Of a DNA stretch of 64,000 nt, positions 21,049-32,043 are shown one piece after another (the first letter of the stretch is position 1; every line of letters begins with the position of its first letter). Location of the stretch: positions 1 to 64,000 of the forward strand of contig JAAVTG010000848.1 of NCBI GenBank assembly GCA_011947345.1. The letters are read 5' to 3'. This DNA comes from Phytophthora quininea. Taxonomy: Eukaryota; Oomycota; Peronosporomycetes; Peronosporales; Peronosporaceae. The notes under the pieces are model-generated. The model searched no databases, was not told the DNA's origin, and saw only the letters and a program-made list of their open reading frames with translations. Made by a program: the position numbers and the translations under genes.

Positions 21049-23122
21049 CAGGGCTCCCGAGTATTGCATTTGCCATCAGCTCTCCTATCGCAGCGAAGTA
21101 AATATCGTACGCCAACACTAAAACACCCACAGCAAATTATTGCAATGCAAGACGCTGAGGTTCCATTACAGTCTTACGTGCAAGCATTCACGACTGCCGC
21201 ATCCCAATAGGTCCTGTTAGCACGCAAAAACAAGATCATTTCTAGGGTAAACGGCTGCAGCGACTGACGCTGCGTGCCCAGCGTAGCCTTAGCCACGCTA
21301 AATAGTCGCTCGACGTCGTTCGATGTTGGGGGAATCGACCCCAGCAACTCGTAGGTCGTCGCGAACTGCTTCGTTCGACGCTTCTTCTTAATCTCATCGA
21401 CGAATGACGGTGGCTTTGCTGGTCCTGCCCTAGCCACCGCCATTGTTGCTTCCGACGTCGCTGCTGGCGACCGCACCGCAAACGACGCGACCGACGCCTT
21501 CTCGGCTCGGGTGAGGTCGTCGATCCTCCCTCCGATGACCTTCGCGCAAGCAGCTTCGAAATGGGGGAGTGCACGATAGAGGCGCGTGGACCTACATACG
21601 AAAACCATTGTTAGGACTACAGTACAGTACAGTACACGAAAATCAGAGACGTACCGAGGTATTGTTTGAAGTCAGAGCGGAAATCGATGAGCGCGGCGAA
21701 GTACACACGCGCGTCCAGCAGAGTGGCAGCGTTGGACTGGAGCTCGTAGCTCACCGACTCGATCTTCTTGAGATCTTCATGGAGGGAGCGGAGACATCTG
21801 TTGGCAGCAGGTGCCGGCAGCAGCTCGTCGATATCCTTAATTAGCTCGAGAAGCTCCAAGTACCGGAGCACCATCGCAAAACTCGACCCCCAGCGGGTAT
21901 CTTGGCTCAGGACTGAACGCAGTCGGGTCTTGAAGCTGCCCATACGGTTTCAAACATACGATTGGTCAAAATATCATCTCAGAACGATAGTGATTGGTCA
22001 AAATGGCTTACCGAAATTGCGCGGACAGATTCATCGTCTTCAGCTTGATCAGCAGCTCCTTGACCTGCGTAAGCTCCCGTGAGTACTCACCTAGCATCGC
22101 CTGCACGCCGAGGTTAAGTCGGTGGCTGGCACAACCCACTAACGGCACGCCAAGCTCCGTCGCCAGTCGCTTGTTCACCGAACAGTTGTCCCCGACGACG
22201 AACAAGCAGTCGTCAAGGTTGTTGTTGTAATCCCGTGCTAGCATGGCTCGGAGAAAGTTGCCATGGCTGGCAGCCGAGTGGTCGGCGCCCAGGCTGTTGA
22301 CGAGCGGGTGCATGGCCAAGAGCGGCTGTCGACGCGCACCGTTGACTTCATAGCACCCAAAGACCGCGAGAAATTGCTCAGAGCGGTTAGACCAGCCATC
22401 GATGACCAGGCCGTACTGCTTGGGAATATCCTCGGCGATGGCGGCCTCGACAGCGAACGTCACGCGCTCCATGCCGGTGACGAGCTGCTCTTGGCCAATC
22501 GGATCTAGATTAGTGTACCTGCACTCACGTTAACGTGTTAGATAAAATAAAGATAAGAGCTTGAATTAGTGCTGCGTACCGGCGCGTCTCGGCGCTTTCA
22601 CAGAAGTGCAAAGGCAGGTTGGACATGATCGTCCACTGCAGCCAACCAAAGATGTTTGAGACTGCGCTGACGCACCCATGGTGCAAGCGTTCCCGACTCC
22701 GCGGTCGTGGCCGAGCGCATAAGCTCTTCGAAGTTCGGGTGCTGCTTCCTCACATGCTGGATGAGGTTGCTGTACCCGGTCTTTGGCGCCTGCTGCCGCA
22801 CGGTGGAGCAGCGGCAGCGGTAGAAGCCGATGATGGGCTCGTCCTGCTCGTCCATGACGGGCTTAAAGAAGAAGTTGGAGACCTGGTGGTTGGTGAACAT
22901 GGCGAGAAAGGAAATGAACTCAGTGGATTGTGGCGAAAGAGCGGTTCCTCGCGCAGAACGAGCGCTGCAACCATTCGTTCTGCTGGTTGGTTCAGAGTGC
23001 AGCAAGACCGATGGTGTGGGCTACAGTACATTATGTACGCAGTAAGTGCAGTGCCTGCAATAAATTATTTCCGTACTATAACTGCAATTATTGTGAGCGC
23101 AATGCATTTTTCGGGAGCCCTG
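21049..23122 (-). mobile_element. hAT DNA transposon, 2,074 bp, with 8-bp target duplication
   Basis: Both ends carry the 12-bp terminal inverted repeat CAGGGCTCCCGA (21049-21060, and as TCGGGAGCCCTG at 23111-23122), with weaker similarity continuing about ten bases inward. The flanking octamers GACACACC (21041-21048 and 23123-23130) are identical; an 8-bp duplication is the hallmark of hAT. The element encodes a BED-finger/hAT transposase on the minus strand and sits in family copy E. The host reads on as KKGHTDQPK when the element and one octamer are skipped. Confidence 0.95.
21174..22900 (-). CDS. hAT transposase with BED-type zinc finger
   Basis: The enzyme binds the element's ends and catalyses cut-and-paste transposition. 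The likely start is ATG 22900 (MFTNHQVSNFFFKPV). A BED-like finger follows (FYRCRCSTVRQQAPKTG ... LIQHVRKQHP, about 22830-22720). The catalytic core contains YGLVIDGWSNRSEQ (about 22415-22370) and VVGDNCSVNKRLATELGVP (about 22205-22150) with ASHRLNLG. The hAT dimerisation domain lies at the C-terminus (PPTSNDVERLFSVAKATLG, about 21345-21285). Four open segments are joined by likely introns at about 22500-22600, 21944-22007 and 21595-21655; the last junction does not keep frame cleanly by eye. No premature stop was seen inside the conserved parts, so this copy could be active or recently active. Confidence 0.85.
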
Positions 23123-23130
23123 GACACACC

Positions 23131-23285
23131 GACCAGCCCAAGTTTATGCTGCTCTCTGGAGAAGACAAAACGTCAATTGGGATAGACTGCTGGCCGATCT
23201 GCCAGGGCTCAAGCGCCTCGATCTGAAAGCTGAAAAGCAGACACGTGCCTGTAATTATTGACGCTGCAGCCAAGCATAGCTTTAG
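23131..23285 (+). pseudogene. Family copy E, fragment 2 (between the two transposons)
   Basis: This 155-base stretch of host gene encodes DQPKFMLLSGEDKTS and, after shifts, DLPGLKRLDLKA and RHVPVIIDAAAKHSF, matching the LRR-like centre of the other copies. It is bounded left by the hAT octamer and right by the PiggyBac target site (TTAG at 23282-23285). Confidence 0.8.
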
Positions 23286-23553
23286 CCCTTGTAACCCGGG
23301 ACTCTGTATCCTACAGATTAGGCAATAGGACAGGATAAAATATTCCAGAAGGTTCGCTATAGGCTCTATCTCCGCATATAGGACTTTGTATGGAGTGTTA
23401 TCATGGAAGATCAGCGAAGCCGAGGTAGAAAGGTATTTTCTCAGAGAATAGAAAAGCCAGTATAAATGGCGTGGAGGTTTGAAAATCCAAAGCAAAGCCC
23501 ACAGTCGGCATCCCCTCGCTCTTCTGAACCTCTCACTTCTCTGCAGCAAGGCC

Positions 23554-25049
23554 AATGAACTACCCTGGGGAGAAGACGTTTATGCAGCTATGGCACCAAC
23601 TCCTTTCCAATGGGTGGGAGGCTCGCAAGCCCAGAGGACTCAGCCGTCATCACAGCTACGTAAAGTCTGGCGTGAAGGGTCGGCTGGACGAGTCTAAACG
23701 CGGCCTAGACTTCTTTGTTGGTATGTGGATATGCTAACTCTGTATTTGAGCGATTTCTAGCTAATCGTAGCCTTACAGGGGAGAGGAGCTTATGGCGTTT
23801 GGCCGAAAGGAAGGGTTGCTGGCATTGGCAAATCCAGCGACCCAGCCAACGAAAGACACCCCGAAGGAGACTTCGACGGAGCCAGCAGTATCTGTGCCTG
23901 CTCCGGCAGTTACTCTAGCGTCGGTAGTATCCACGGCAGCTCCAGCGGTACTCACAGCGACACAGCCGAGAGAAGTCAGCCGGACGCAGCCTCCGCCAGA
24001 GCCAGAAGTGTCTGAAGACTCTGTGCCTCCTGTGGCGTCCCCCAGCGCCTGCGGTGCCATCCGCTACGCCAGCACCACTTGCAGCGGGACAGCCGACAAC
24101 TACTACAGCTACAACGCCTACTCCGCGCGATATAGAGCAAAGCGCTGAAACAGGTCAGCCTATTCTGGATGATCCGGATTATGGAGTACGTTCTCGTTAC
24201 TCTGGAGATGCTGACGAGGCCAAGAGCGAGAGCGATGTACACGGCGACTCGGAACACTTGTTGGTCTCCCTAAACGAATACGACGGCGATTACTTCTTGG
24301 ACGCAATGCGCAGAGAAAATCTGTTCGGTCGGGTCGCTGCTGACGACGTCAACCACCTGAAGGATGCAGACCAGAGCTGTTCTGAGTCGGAAGTCGATGA
24401 TGATGACATTGGAGACGACGATGCAAGTGACGAAGGTGTGGAGGACATTGAGGACGACTTGGGTGGCCAGGAAGGCGATTATACGTTTGGTTTGGAGGTC
24501 GAGGACCTTCGACAGCTAGGCACATTAGGCTGGAAAACGTACGGCGAACACCAAATTGGTAAGGCCGGATGCTACAGAATATGGCAAACCGTTTATTGAT
24601 TTGGTCTGTATTGTTGTGTGCTATGAAGGTGATCTACTTCTGGATGCTGCTGCCGATTACTATGACGGACCGTCGGGACCAACACGTTCTGCTGTAGCTT
24701 ATGCCGACTCTCCACTCGGAATGTTTTTTACTTCCTGCCAAAGGCGATGTGGAAAAAATTGCAGACGAGTCGAACAGATACCGAGAGCAGAACATCCCAG
24801 TGTTGGCTGCAGCCCGTCGAGCCAAGCTTCTCGAGCGCCAGCAGGACGATCCTCGCGTCAGCGTTCCGTCATTAGAGGAGATAATGGTCATTTTGAGGAA
24901 GTTCAAGCCCATCAAAGCACACGAAATCGTGCATGTGATAGCGCTGCTGTTTGCTAGAGCGGTGGCTCCAATTCGGGATGGTCTTGCTGGGCACTGGCGT
25001 CAAGGCGAAGATGGGGCGATTCCCCGGGGACCTTTGCTCGTTACATGAA
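23554..25049 (+). pseudogene. PiggyBac-like transposase, N-terminal half (broken)
   Basis: The start is ATG 23554 (MNYPGEKTFMQLWHQLL). The N-terminal text GWEARKPRGLS and KRGLDFFVG matches the DNA-binding-like leader I know from oomycete PiggyBac proteins. An intron fits at 23721-23778. A low-complexity Pro/Thr/Ala linker and an acidic Asp-rich stretch (about 24370-24470) follow. The catalytic-region text then starts: KIADESNRYREQNIPVLA (about 24760-24810), HEIVHVIALL and GAIPRG. Frame shifts occur near 24055, 24560-24740 and 25025. The reading frame is cut at YMK (25049) by a TG...CA element and resumes at 26663. Confidence 0.85.
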
Positions 25050-26658
25050 ATGTGGCGGAACTCTGGTGATGTTTTCCGTCCAGGGGTGGTTGTTGCACAG
25101 CGCGAGCTGTGGCAACGTGGCCAGGATCTTGGTGAACCGAGATCAGTTGTGAACTCCTTCAGCGGCGGTTCTTGGAACTGCCGTCGAAGGGTTGGCGTGT
25201 GCACCTCGTGAATCCCTATAGGTTCGACCCTTGGATTCCGCGTTTAATCTACCGGATGGCCTTTCACAGTCAAAGACACAAAAGAGTGTTAGATGGATTA
25301 GTTTGCCCACAATTCGTTCCCCTGCAGCCCACTTTCTTGGGCGGCAGTTGAAGAGACAGGGTTCTTGGACTGCAAGTTCAAGAAGAACCAGCAACCACAG
25401 ATAATCAATATACAGAGAGATCCTTATGCAAATATACAGCCGAAACTTATTCTTATAGACCCTTGGTCGGGGGTCTCACACCAGGTTCAATCCAACGCCC
25501 AAGACACCTGGAAAGTCTTGGACTTGGTTCGGCGAACGCGCACCACCTTCAATCGAAGGAACACACAGATTAGTCAATACAAATCCCAATACAGAACGTT
25601 GTAAGACGCAGTCTCAAAGCAAACTCAAGCGGCGACTGCTATCCAGCCGCTTAAGCGTAGTTTTAATATGAAATGGGTTGGCCTGCAAGACAGACGCCCA
25701 ACTAGTAAACGAAATGGTCGGGGCGCCTAGACTCCCTCCCAATTGAATTTAACAAACAGGCGGGGAGCAGCAGGTCACCTAGCGCTAACACGCAAAGAGT
25801 ACCGACTGGCGCTTGTGCAGTACATGGCAAAAAGAACTCTCTGATTGATATATCTTATAGCTAGTAGATCTGCAGCCCTTCCGCAGATCTTGGGCGCAAT
25901 CATTAGGATACGAATTAGTCTTGATCTTAGTATGCTTGACTTGATGACGGCCACTTATCGTGGGTTCGTCGCTCTTCAAATCATCTGTGGCGTAAACATT
26001 CTGGGTACAAACCACTGGGTCCATGGTGAATGCGAATTCTCGCTAAGTGCCAGAATCCACGTCCAAGAGAAAATCTCCATCGAAGAAATCTTCATCCAAG
26101 AGAATCTCCATCGAAGAAATGGCCGCCCAAGAAATATACCCTTGGAATGTTCATCCAAGAACTTCTTGGGTCTTGGGCGGCAGCCGTGCTTCTTGGGTCA
26201 CTTGGGCAGCTTGGGGATTTACAGGTCCTTGCCTCACACATCGTGAGGTTAGCCAAGGCGAGACGGGTTGCACACAGGAATACCTTTCACTGTGGCAATT
26301 TATACCTTGGCTCTTGGCGACCCGTTTAAGGACGAGGGGTGACCAGGACGTAACGTGCACTCACGCTCAAGGCAATGTGCCCTTGGGCGTACATTCCAAG
26401 AGCGGAGATCCCTTCAACGTGCATTCCAAGGACACGCCATTTCTTGGGCGTGCCTTTCAAGAGCACATTTTCTTGGGCGTGGTCTTGAGGGCCCACCCTT
26501 GGTAGGACAGCACACCCCGCCTTCTCCCAAGCGACACGTTTTATCGCACACCTCTTCATCTCTTGAACGTAATATCCAACACTAGCTCCATAGTAAACTC
26601 CATATGTAAACTCTCCACAGCGCGATCCATAGAAAAAAACACAATTCACATCGTCACA
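25050..26658. mobile_element. Solo-LTR-like insertion inside the PiggyBac transposase gene (1,609 bp)
   Basis: The insert begins TGTGGCGGAA and ends CGTCACA. It is flanked by GAAA on both sides (25046-25049 and 26659-26662). Removing it with one GAAA joins ...YMK to RERFEAIMKFLHL in frame. No coding region of note is present. TG...CA ends, a 4-bp duplication and lack of genes fit a long solo LTR, but an unclassified non-autonomous element is possible. Its right third (about 26040-26510) is packed with CTTGG/CCAAG words. Confidence 0.75.
26040..26510. repeat. Cluster of CTTGG/CCAAG words in both orientations
   Basis: At least a dozen CTTGG or CCAAG pentamers occur in about 470 bases, many extended to TTCTTGGGCG or CCAAGA. 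About one would be expected by chance. Several are paired as hairpins, for example CCAAGAA-C-TTCTTGG at about 26155-26169. A related stem GGTTCTT...AAGAACC lies near 25362-25391, in the same insertion. Confidence 0.7.
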
Positions 26659-26662
26659 GAAA

Positions 26663-28243
26663 CGTGAACGTTTTGAGGCCATCATGAAGTTTCTACACCT
26701 TAATGACAGCACGAGCAGTTCGGCTGTCGATGATAGACCGTGGAAGATTCGACCAATACTACAGGTGGTGGAGAAGACTTTTCGTCGCGGATATCGCCTT
26801 GGGAAGGTGATTTCGTTCGACGAAGGGATGATCCCGAATCCCAGCAAGTTCAATCCGGTCCGCGTGTACATGCCGAACAAGCCCAACAAGTACGGGACGA
26901 AGTTTTACCTCACTCGTTGCGCTGATACAGCATACTGTGCAAGGTGAGCTGGCTTATTCTGTATATGACTGACTACATTGTGCTGTACTATACAGAATAA
27001 GATCAGTACTAATACGCTTATGATATAGATGTAGGCTTGAGATATATTGCGGAGCAGACAAGAAGAAAAACGAAGCGGCGTGTTGGGTTCAGGGCCACAG
27101 GCTGTGGTGAGAAATATTTCAAAGGCACTGAGTGGTCAGCCCACGAAGCGGCTCATCGTGACGGACCGCTTTTATTTGACCGTCTCTCTCAGCCTCAAGC
27201 TCCTACAAATGGGCTTGTATCACGTGGGGACTACGCGTACTGATCGCCTCGGTTGGTGCAAGGCCATCAAGTTCAAGCAGAAGCAACGACCACAGAACAT
27301 GACACAAGGAACCTACCGCATAACCCAAGCAACAGAGCATCCAGAGCTGGTAGTGTTGAGCTGGATGGATTCGCAGGCGGTGTACATGCTGGCTACGGGG
27401 TGCAGTACACACCCCGCTACGGTTCAGAGGACTGAAAAGGATGGAACGCGTAGCACAGTGCCGTGCCCAGAGCTGGTCGTGGACTACGCAAACGGCATGG
27501 GTGGTGTAGACGTTCACGACCAGCTGCGACTGCAACGGTACAGCATCCAGAAGTGTGTGGCTTTTCGCAAATACTACAAGTAGTTATTTCTGGGCGTTGT
27601 TGACATGGCTGTGGTGAATGGTTTCATCATCCACAACATCGTGCCAAAGCGAAAAGGCCTCAAACCATCCATCCACGCTGACTACCTACGGCAGTTGCAT
27701 ACAGAGCTGCTCGGTCTGCGCTCGAGCCACTTCGAGACAAATCTGGTCGCAGAAGACTTGGTGACCGTTCCTGTTCCCCGGCAAGAGCATATTCTTGAAA
27801 ACGTCCAAGATCTCTACAAACCTGGCGTCGACAACAAGCACCGTCAGCATTTGTGTAAAGTTTGCTCGGCATTCGCACCTCTGAAAATCAAGTCGTTCGA
27901 GAGCATGTGGTTCTGCCCGCGCTGCAGCGATGCTGTGGGCGGTCACATTCCTCTATGCATCCAAGTAAGAAGACTTGAAACCGGAAACACGATGACATGC
28001 TCGCATATTTGGCACCAAACTTGGAACGATGGAACCGCCATCCCGCCAGCCCAGCGCCGCAGAATTCGGTTCAGGAAGCGCAAGCGCGCTGCTGAGGGGA
28101 CGGAGACAACTTGGCGCGCCGAATTTTTCCTCTGCGCGCGTTTGCAGCTCCGCTTCGCTCCAACCACTGCGCCGTTTGGCGCCAATGGAGGTTGGCGAAA
28201 CCGTTTTGGCGAGGAATACTGTTTTGGAGGAACCAGGGACTGA
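26663..28243 (+). pseudogene. PiggyBac-like transposase, C-terminal half (broken)
   Basis: It resumes with RERFEAIMKFLHL and the core text DRPWKIRPILQVVEKTF, then ISFDEGMIPNPSKFNP and YMPNKPNKYGTKFYLT (about 26730-26915), a region where PiggyBac proteins carry catalytic Asp residues. An intron fits near 26945-27030. The GMGGVDVHDQLRLQRY block (about 27493-27540) is characteristic. A TAG at 27581 replaces a codon just before LFLGVVDMAVVNGF. The Cys-rich end has HLCKVCSAF ... FCPRCSDAVGGHIPLC (about 27850-27960), the C-terminal zinc domain that binds the element ends. One G is missing in the GGG near 27090. As given it cannot make a full transposase. Confidence 0.85.
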
Positions 28244-28469
28244 TTGCACACGTCTGCAGCGAATTGAAATGCTTCGTTTTGTCAGCTGTTGGATGCATTG
28301 TAGCTGTTTTACCCACGATTTCAACATTTATGTGAAGTTTTGTACGGGTTCTTTCACGTTCCTGCGAGAGGGCTTGTTACAGGATAAATTTGGCCGCATT
28401 TAATGTATACTTTGTTCAAGTACACGGCTTAATCTGTATTGGACAGAAGAAAAACTCGAGTTACAAGGG
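28244..28469 (+). other. Non-coding right end of the PiggyBac element
   Basis: This AT-rich 3' region ends in the terminal inverted repeat GTTACAAGGG. I see no gene in it. Confidence 0.6.
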
Positions 28470-28473
28470 TTAA

Positions 28474-29909
28474 AATGGAGTATTAGAATTGCCCAGGAAA
28501 GCAGATATGGATGAAGAAAGTCAAGGCCGGGGATCGAGAAGGTGATGCAGACGCTGTATGCTGCAATGGAGAGGTGGTACACCCAGGGAAATTGTGGCGG
28601 ACTGAAGCAGTTGACCGTGCCCACAAGAAATGATACAGAGCGATTCCGCTCAAGCACAGAGTTTATCGAGAAAGTGATGAGATTCTGTCCAAATACTGAG
28701 TATTTGGATGAGAGTGGGAGTGCTTCCAGACTGGGAACAAACGAAGAGCGAAGGTTGGTGGCTGGTTTCTTTCGAGACCTGGCAAACGTTCGTGACAGCG
28801 TACACAAAGCTGCGTACATTCTACTGGACGGTGGCGCCGTTCGCTGACCCGTTTTTCCGAGCCTTCGGGGCCACCTCAAAAGCACAACTGAAGAGGATGG
28901 ATATCTCTGCTGTGGAACTGGAAGGAATATTTCTACGTCTTCGGCGACACCGAGGCTGTCGAGGATATTACGGGAGGAAACCTGGCTACGGACAGCACGC
29001 TCAAGATGTAGGTGCCGGATTTGGAGTCTGTTCAGCATTGACAAGTCTCACGATTGGGAATGATCTTTGCAGCAGAGGCCGCCTCGACGTAAAAAGCTTT
29101 GGCGACGAGTTCTGCAGTTCATTGGCAGCTCACTGCGCAGATTAACGATTTAAAATTGCTCCAATTTCAAGGTCTCGAGGATGGAGACGATCACGACGTT
29201 CGCTAACTGCACTGGTCAAGCTTGCCGCACTCGAGTATTTCATATCCGTGGAAGAGTCAAGTGCCTAATGTGCACGGGTAACGGTGTGTTTGAATTTTGC
29301 GAGACGTGACGAAGCACAGTGTCTCGAATGACTGCTGGCGTATGCTTTCTCTTCCTGTGGGAGGACAGCAGCATGGAGACTATGGACCGCCATTGTTTTA
29401 CGAGGCAGTGGTCATCTTGTTGGAGCGCCTCATCGTGGTAAGCGAAGAAGAACTCGACCAAGCAGGGAGCCGGCAAAAGAAGGAGACCTACACTGTATCG
29501 ATCCAAGGTGGGCAAAACAATGGAGCGAGGCGTACAAGCAAGACGAATGTAAGCCGCTGGTGGATGGGTTGAAAGTAATCCACCCTGGACTCCATACTAG
29601 TTTCAGCGCCATCGTAAACGGCTGCGACAATGACAGATTCGCTCGAATCGACTACGTCGAGGTGAGTTGGAGGCCGAACCATCCACAGACGACACCTTTG
29701 GGGATGTGGATGAGGAGGATCTGTACGACGACCCGCGTGTCATCGCCGCAGAAACAGTCGCTGAGTTGATGCGTGGGGAAATGCCTCACAACCAGGCTGG
29801 CTTCTTGGTGTTCTATATGGATGGACGTCGAATCCCCGGCTTCGAGGGTAGTGATGACGAAGAGAGCAGAGGCGAGGAAGAACGCGAAAGCGACAACATT
29901 AACGAGTGA
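28474..29909 (+). pseudogene. Family copy E, fragment 3 (C-terminal two thirds, frameshifted)
   Basis: It follows the PiggyBac TTAA directly and continues the family text: GIEKVMQTLYAAMERWY, GGLKQLTVPTRNDTERFRS, FIEKVMRFCPN, VAPFADPFFRAFG, then GGQQHGDYGPPLFYEAV. The end is an acidic tail (GSDDEESRGEEERESDN). The frame shifts at about 28715, 29145-29297, 29570 and 29665, and the segment between 29146 and 29296 is eroded. Together with fragments 1 and 2 it makes one gene spread over 9 kb by two transposons. Confidence 0.8.
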
Positions 29910-30041
29910 ACGTAAGGAAAGGAAACGTTGAAAGTACTTTTTCGGCTATCATTGTTGAAGTTGTGCAATCTTATCCGATTTTGGCGCGAAAATTTTGTAT
30001 CGGATCTTGGCTGTCATTCTTGAACTTGGATCGTTCCCGCC

Positions 30042-31986
30042 ATGACGCTCCCCGATCTCCCGCCTCCTATCGCCGCGCTCGTCGTGGAGTTCGCCGTGCC
30101 AGAGTTCACGGAGCAGCTAGCGCCCGTCAAGCGGGTGCTGCCCAACGACACGCTCAAGCACTTAGCGCTCGTGTCCAAGAGCTGGTACCAGTTGACTCGA
30201 ATGCTCATGGCACAATTCGAACAGGACACGATGGAGATTCAGATCAATAGAGGGACACGTAGAGAGCTGATGGCCGCCCGACGGGACGTTTTGCAGTGTG
30301 GTCGAAGTGTTCGCGACCTTCGCGTAACGTTGGAGACCCCATAGGACGACTTGTCCTTCGCAATCCCAGCCAAAGGTGTCGAAATGATTTCCTTTGACTG
30401 GGACGTGCTATTCGTCCACTTTCCAGTGTTGAAGCGGCTGGATCTTAAGCTGGTGCCCCTAAAGAGCAAACACCTGCCCATGATCATTCAAGCTGCGGCC
30501 AAACACTGCTTGCAGGTGAAAGTGCTGGTGCTACCGCGGAAAGAAGATTTAAGAGCGGAAGTGCAAGGTCCAGGGATCGAGAAGGTCATGGCAACTCTGT
30601 TCGCTGCGATGGAGCGATGGTACACGGAGGGCGGTCAAGGAGGACTGCAGCAATTGACGGTGCCTACAAGAAAGAAGGCGAGCGCTATCGCTCGAGCACA
30701 GAGTTCATTGAAAGGGTGACGAGGTCTGTCCAAACATTGAGTTTCTGGACGGATGTGAGCAAGTCTTCCACGACGACGAGCAGGTCGCCTGTGAGGACAA
30801 GTGGGTGATCTCGATCGAGACGTGGGAGACGTTTGTGTCGACTTGTACGAAGCTACGTCGGTTCTTCTGGTCGGCGGTTCCTTTTGCTGATCCGTACTTT
30901 GAATTGTTTGGTCGGCACCTGAAGCCGCAACTCACGCGTCTCGACATCTCTGCTAACTTGTTGTGGAAGTGGACCGAGTATTTTCACGCTTGTGAAGATA
31001 GAGCGGGGGTATGAGAGGCCTTGGTACGGGTGCCGTGCGAATGACCTTGGTGCCATCTTCAAGAGCTGCCCGGCGTTAACCAGCCTTACCGTCGGTGTCG
31101 ACAAACGTGAACTGAGTGAATACTTCGTCGACATCGATGTCTTTGGGGATGCATTTTGGGACTCTGCGATATCTCACTGTCCTCTGCTCGAGTCGATCTA
31201 GATCGACAGCTACTCCACTTACGACACGTTGGGCGTGAGATCTATCAACACGCTAACAGACGCTACACTGCTGAAGCTGGCCGATCTCAAGTTCCTGAAA
31301 ACGTTTGAGAGCGAAGCTGCTGTGATGTGCACAGGCAATGGCATCTTCGAGTATATGCGCCGGGTGTTGAAATCGCGTGGTGCGACTTCCGACTGGCGCG
31401 TGCTCACTCTTCGGGTGGGAGGACACCAAGACGGCGACATTGGACCGCCAGCGTTTTACATGGAACTGGTCGCACTTCTGACGAGGCTGCAGGCGACAAG
31501 TGAGGAAGAACTTGGAGCGATGGCAAGCGGCCAAAAGTTTCAATTGGTGCTGATCAACCCTTTCAGCACGGACGTGGCCAAGGAATGGAGCGAGGCATAT
31601 TTGAACAACCACTTAAAGGCACTGCTGGAGAACGTGAAAAGATCCACCCGGACCTGAAGACGAACCTCTGCGTGATCGACCATACCGACGATAGTTTCCT
31701 TCGGATCGACCGAGCTTCGTTGACCTGGCACCCTCGCGACGAAAATCGCGAAACGGCCTGGGATCATCTGGGGGACAAACTGTTTCTCGATGCCAAGGTT
31801 ACGGCCTTCCGCGAATTGGCGCTTCGACAGTTTACGCGCGCAATGCAGCAAGATGACGAGGAACCGGACTTTGAGACGCAGTTCTTGAACTACCTACTGC
31901 ATGCAGCTGCCTATCACAATAACAGCACCGATGAGGAAGAGGACGAGGACGAGGATGAATGGGAGGACTACGAGAGCGATGACTGA
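30042..31986 (+). pseudogene. Family copy F, full-length but broken
   Basis: The start is ATG 30042 (MTLPDLPPPIAALVVEF). All family blocks are present: LKHLALVSKSWYQLTR, DLRVTLETP, LKRLDLKLVPLKSKHLP, GIEKVMATLFAAMERWY, SAVPFADPYFELFG, NTLTDATLLKLADLKFL and GGHQDGDIGPPAFYME. The acidic tail is DEEEDEDEDEWEDYE-like. Lesions are a TAG at 30342-30344, frameshifts near 30675, 30720, 31012 and 31640, and a TAG at 31199-31201 after LLESI. With at least two nonsense codons it is a pseudogene even if some shifts are sequence errors. Confidence 0.85.
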
Positions 31987-32043
31987 AGAGAGGCGTGATG
32001 CGTGGGCGGAGCAGAAAAGTTTAATATGGATCCTCTTGTCTTC

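Larger units (their letters stand above)
23286..28469 (+). mobile_element. PiggyBac-type DNA transposon, 5,184 bp including a nested element
   Basis: The ends are inverted: CCCTTGTAAC starts the element at 23286 and GTTACAAGGG ends it at 28469, with TTAA on the right (28470-28473) and TTAG (one change) on the left. PiggyBac elements insert at TTAA and usually begin CCC. A subterminal TACAGATTA word is also shared between the two ends in inverted orientation. The element carries a decayed PiggyBac-like transposase and is itself interrupted at 25050-26658. A TATAAAT at about 23462, some 90 bases before the transposase start, is a plausible promoter box. It sits in family copy E. Confidence 0.92.

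Noticed and set aside
27581..27604. TAG in the PiggyBac C-terminal half as a real gene end
   Set aside because: The family text continues in the same frame right after it, including the Cys-rich C-terminal domain, so it is a nonsense mutation.
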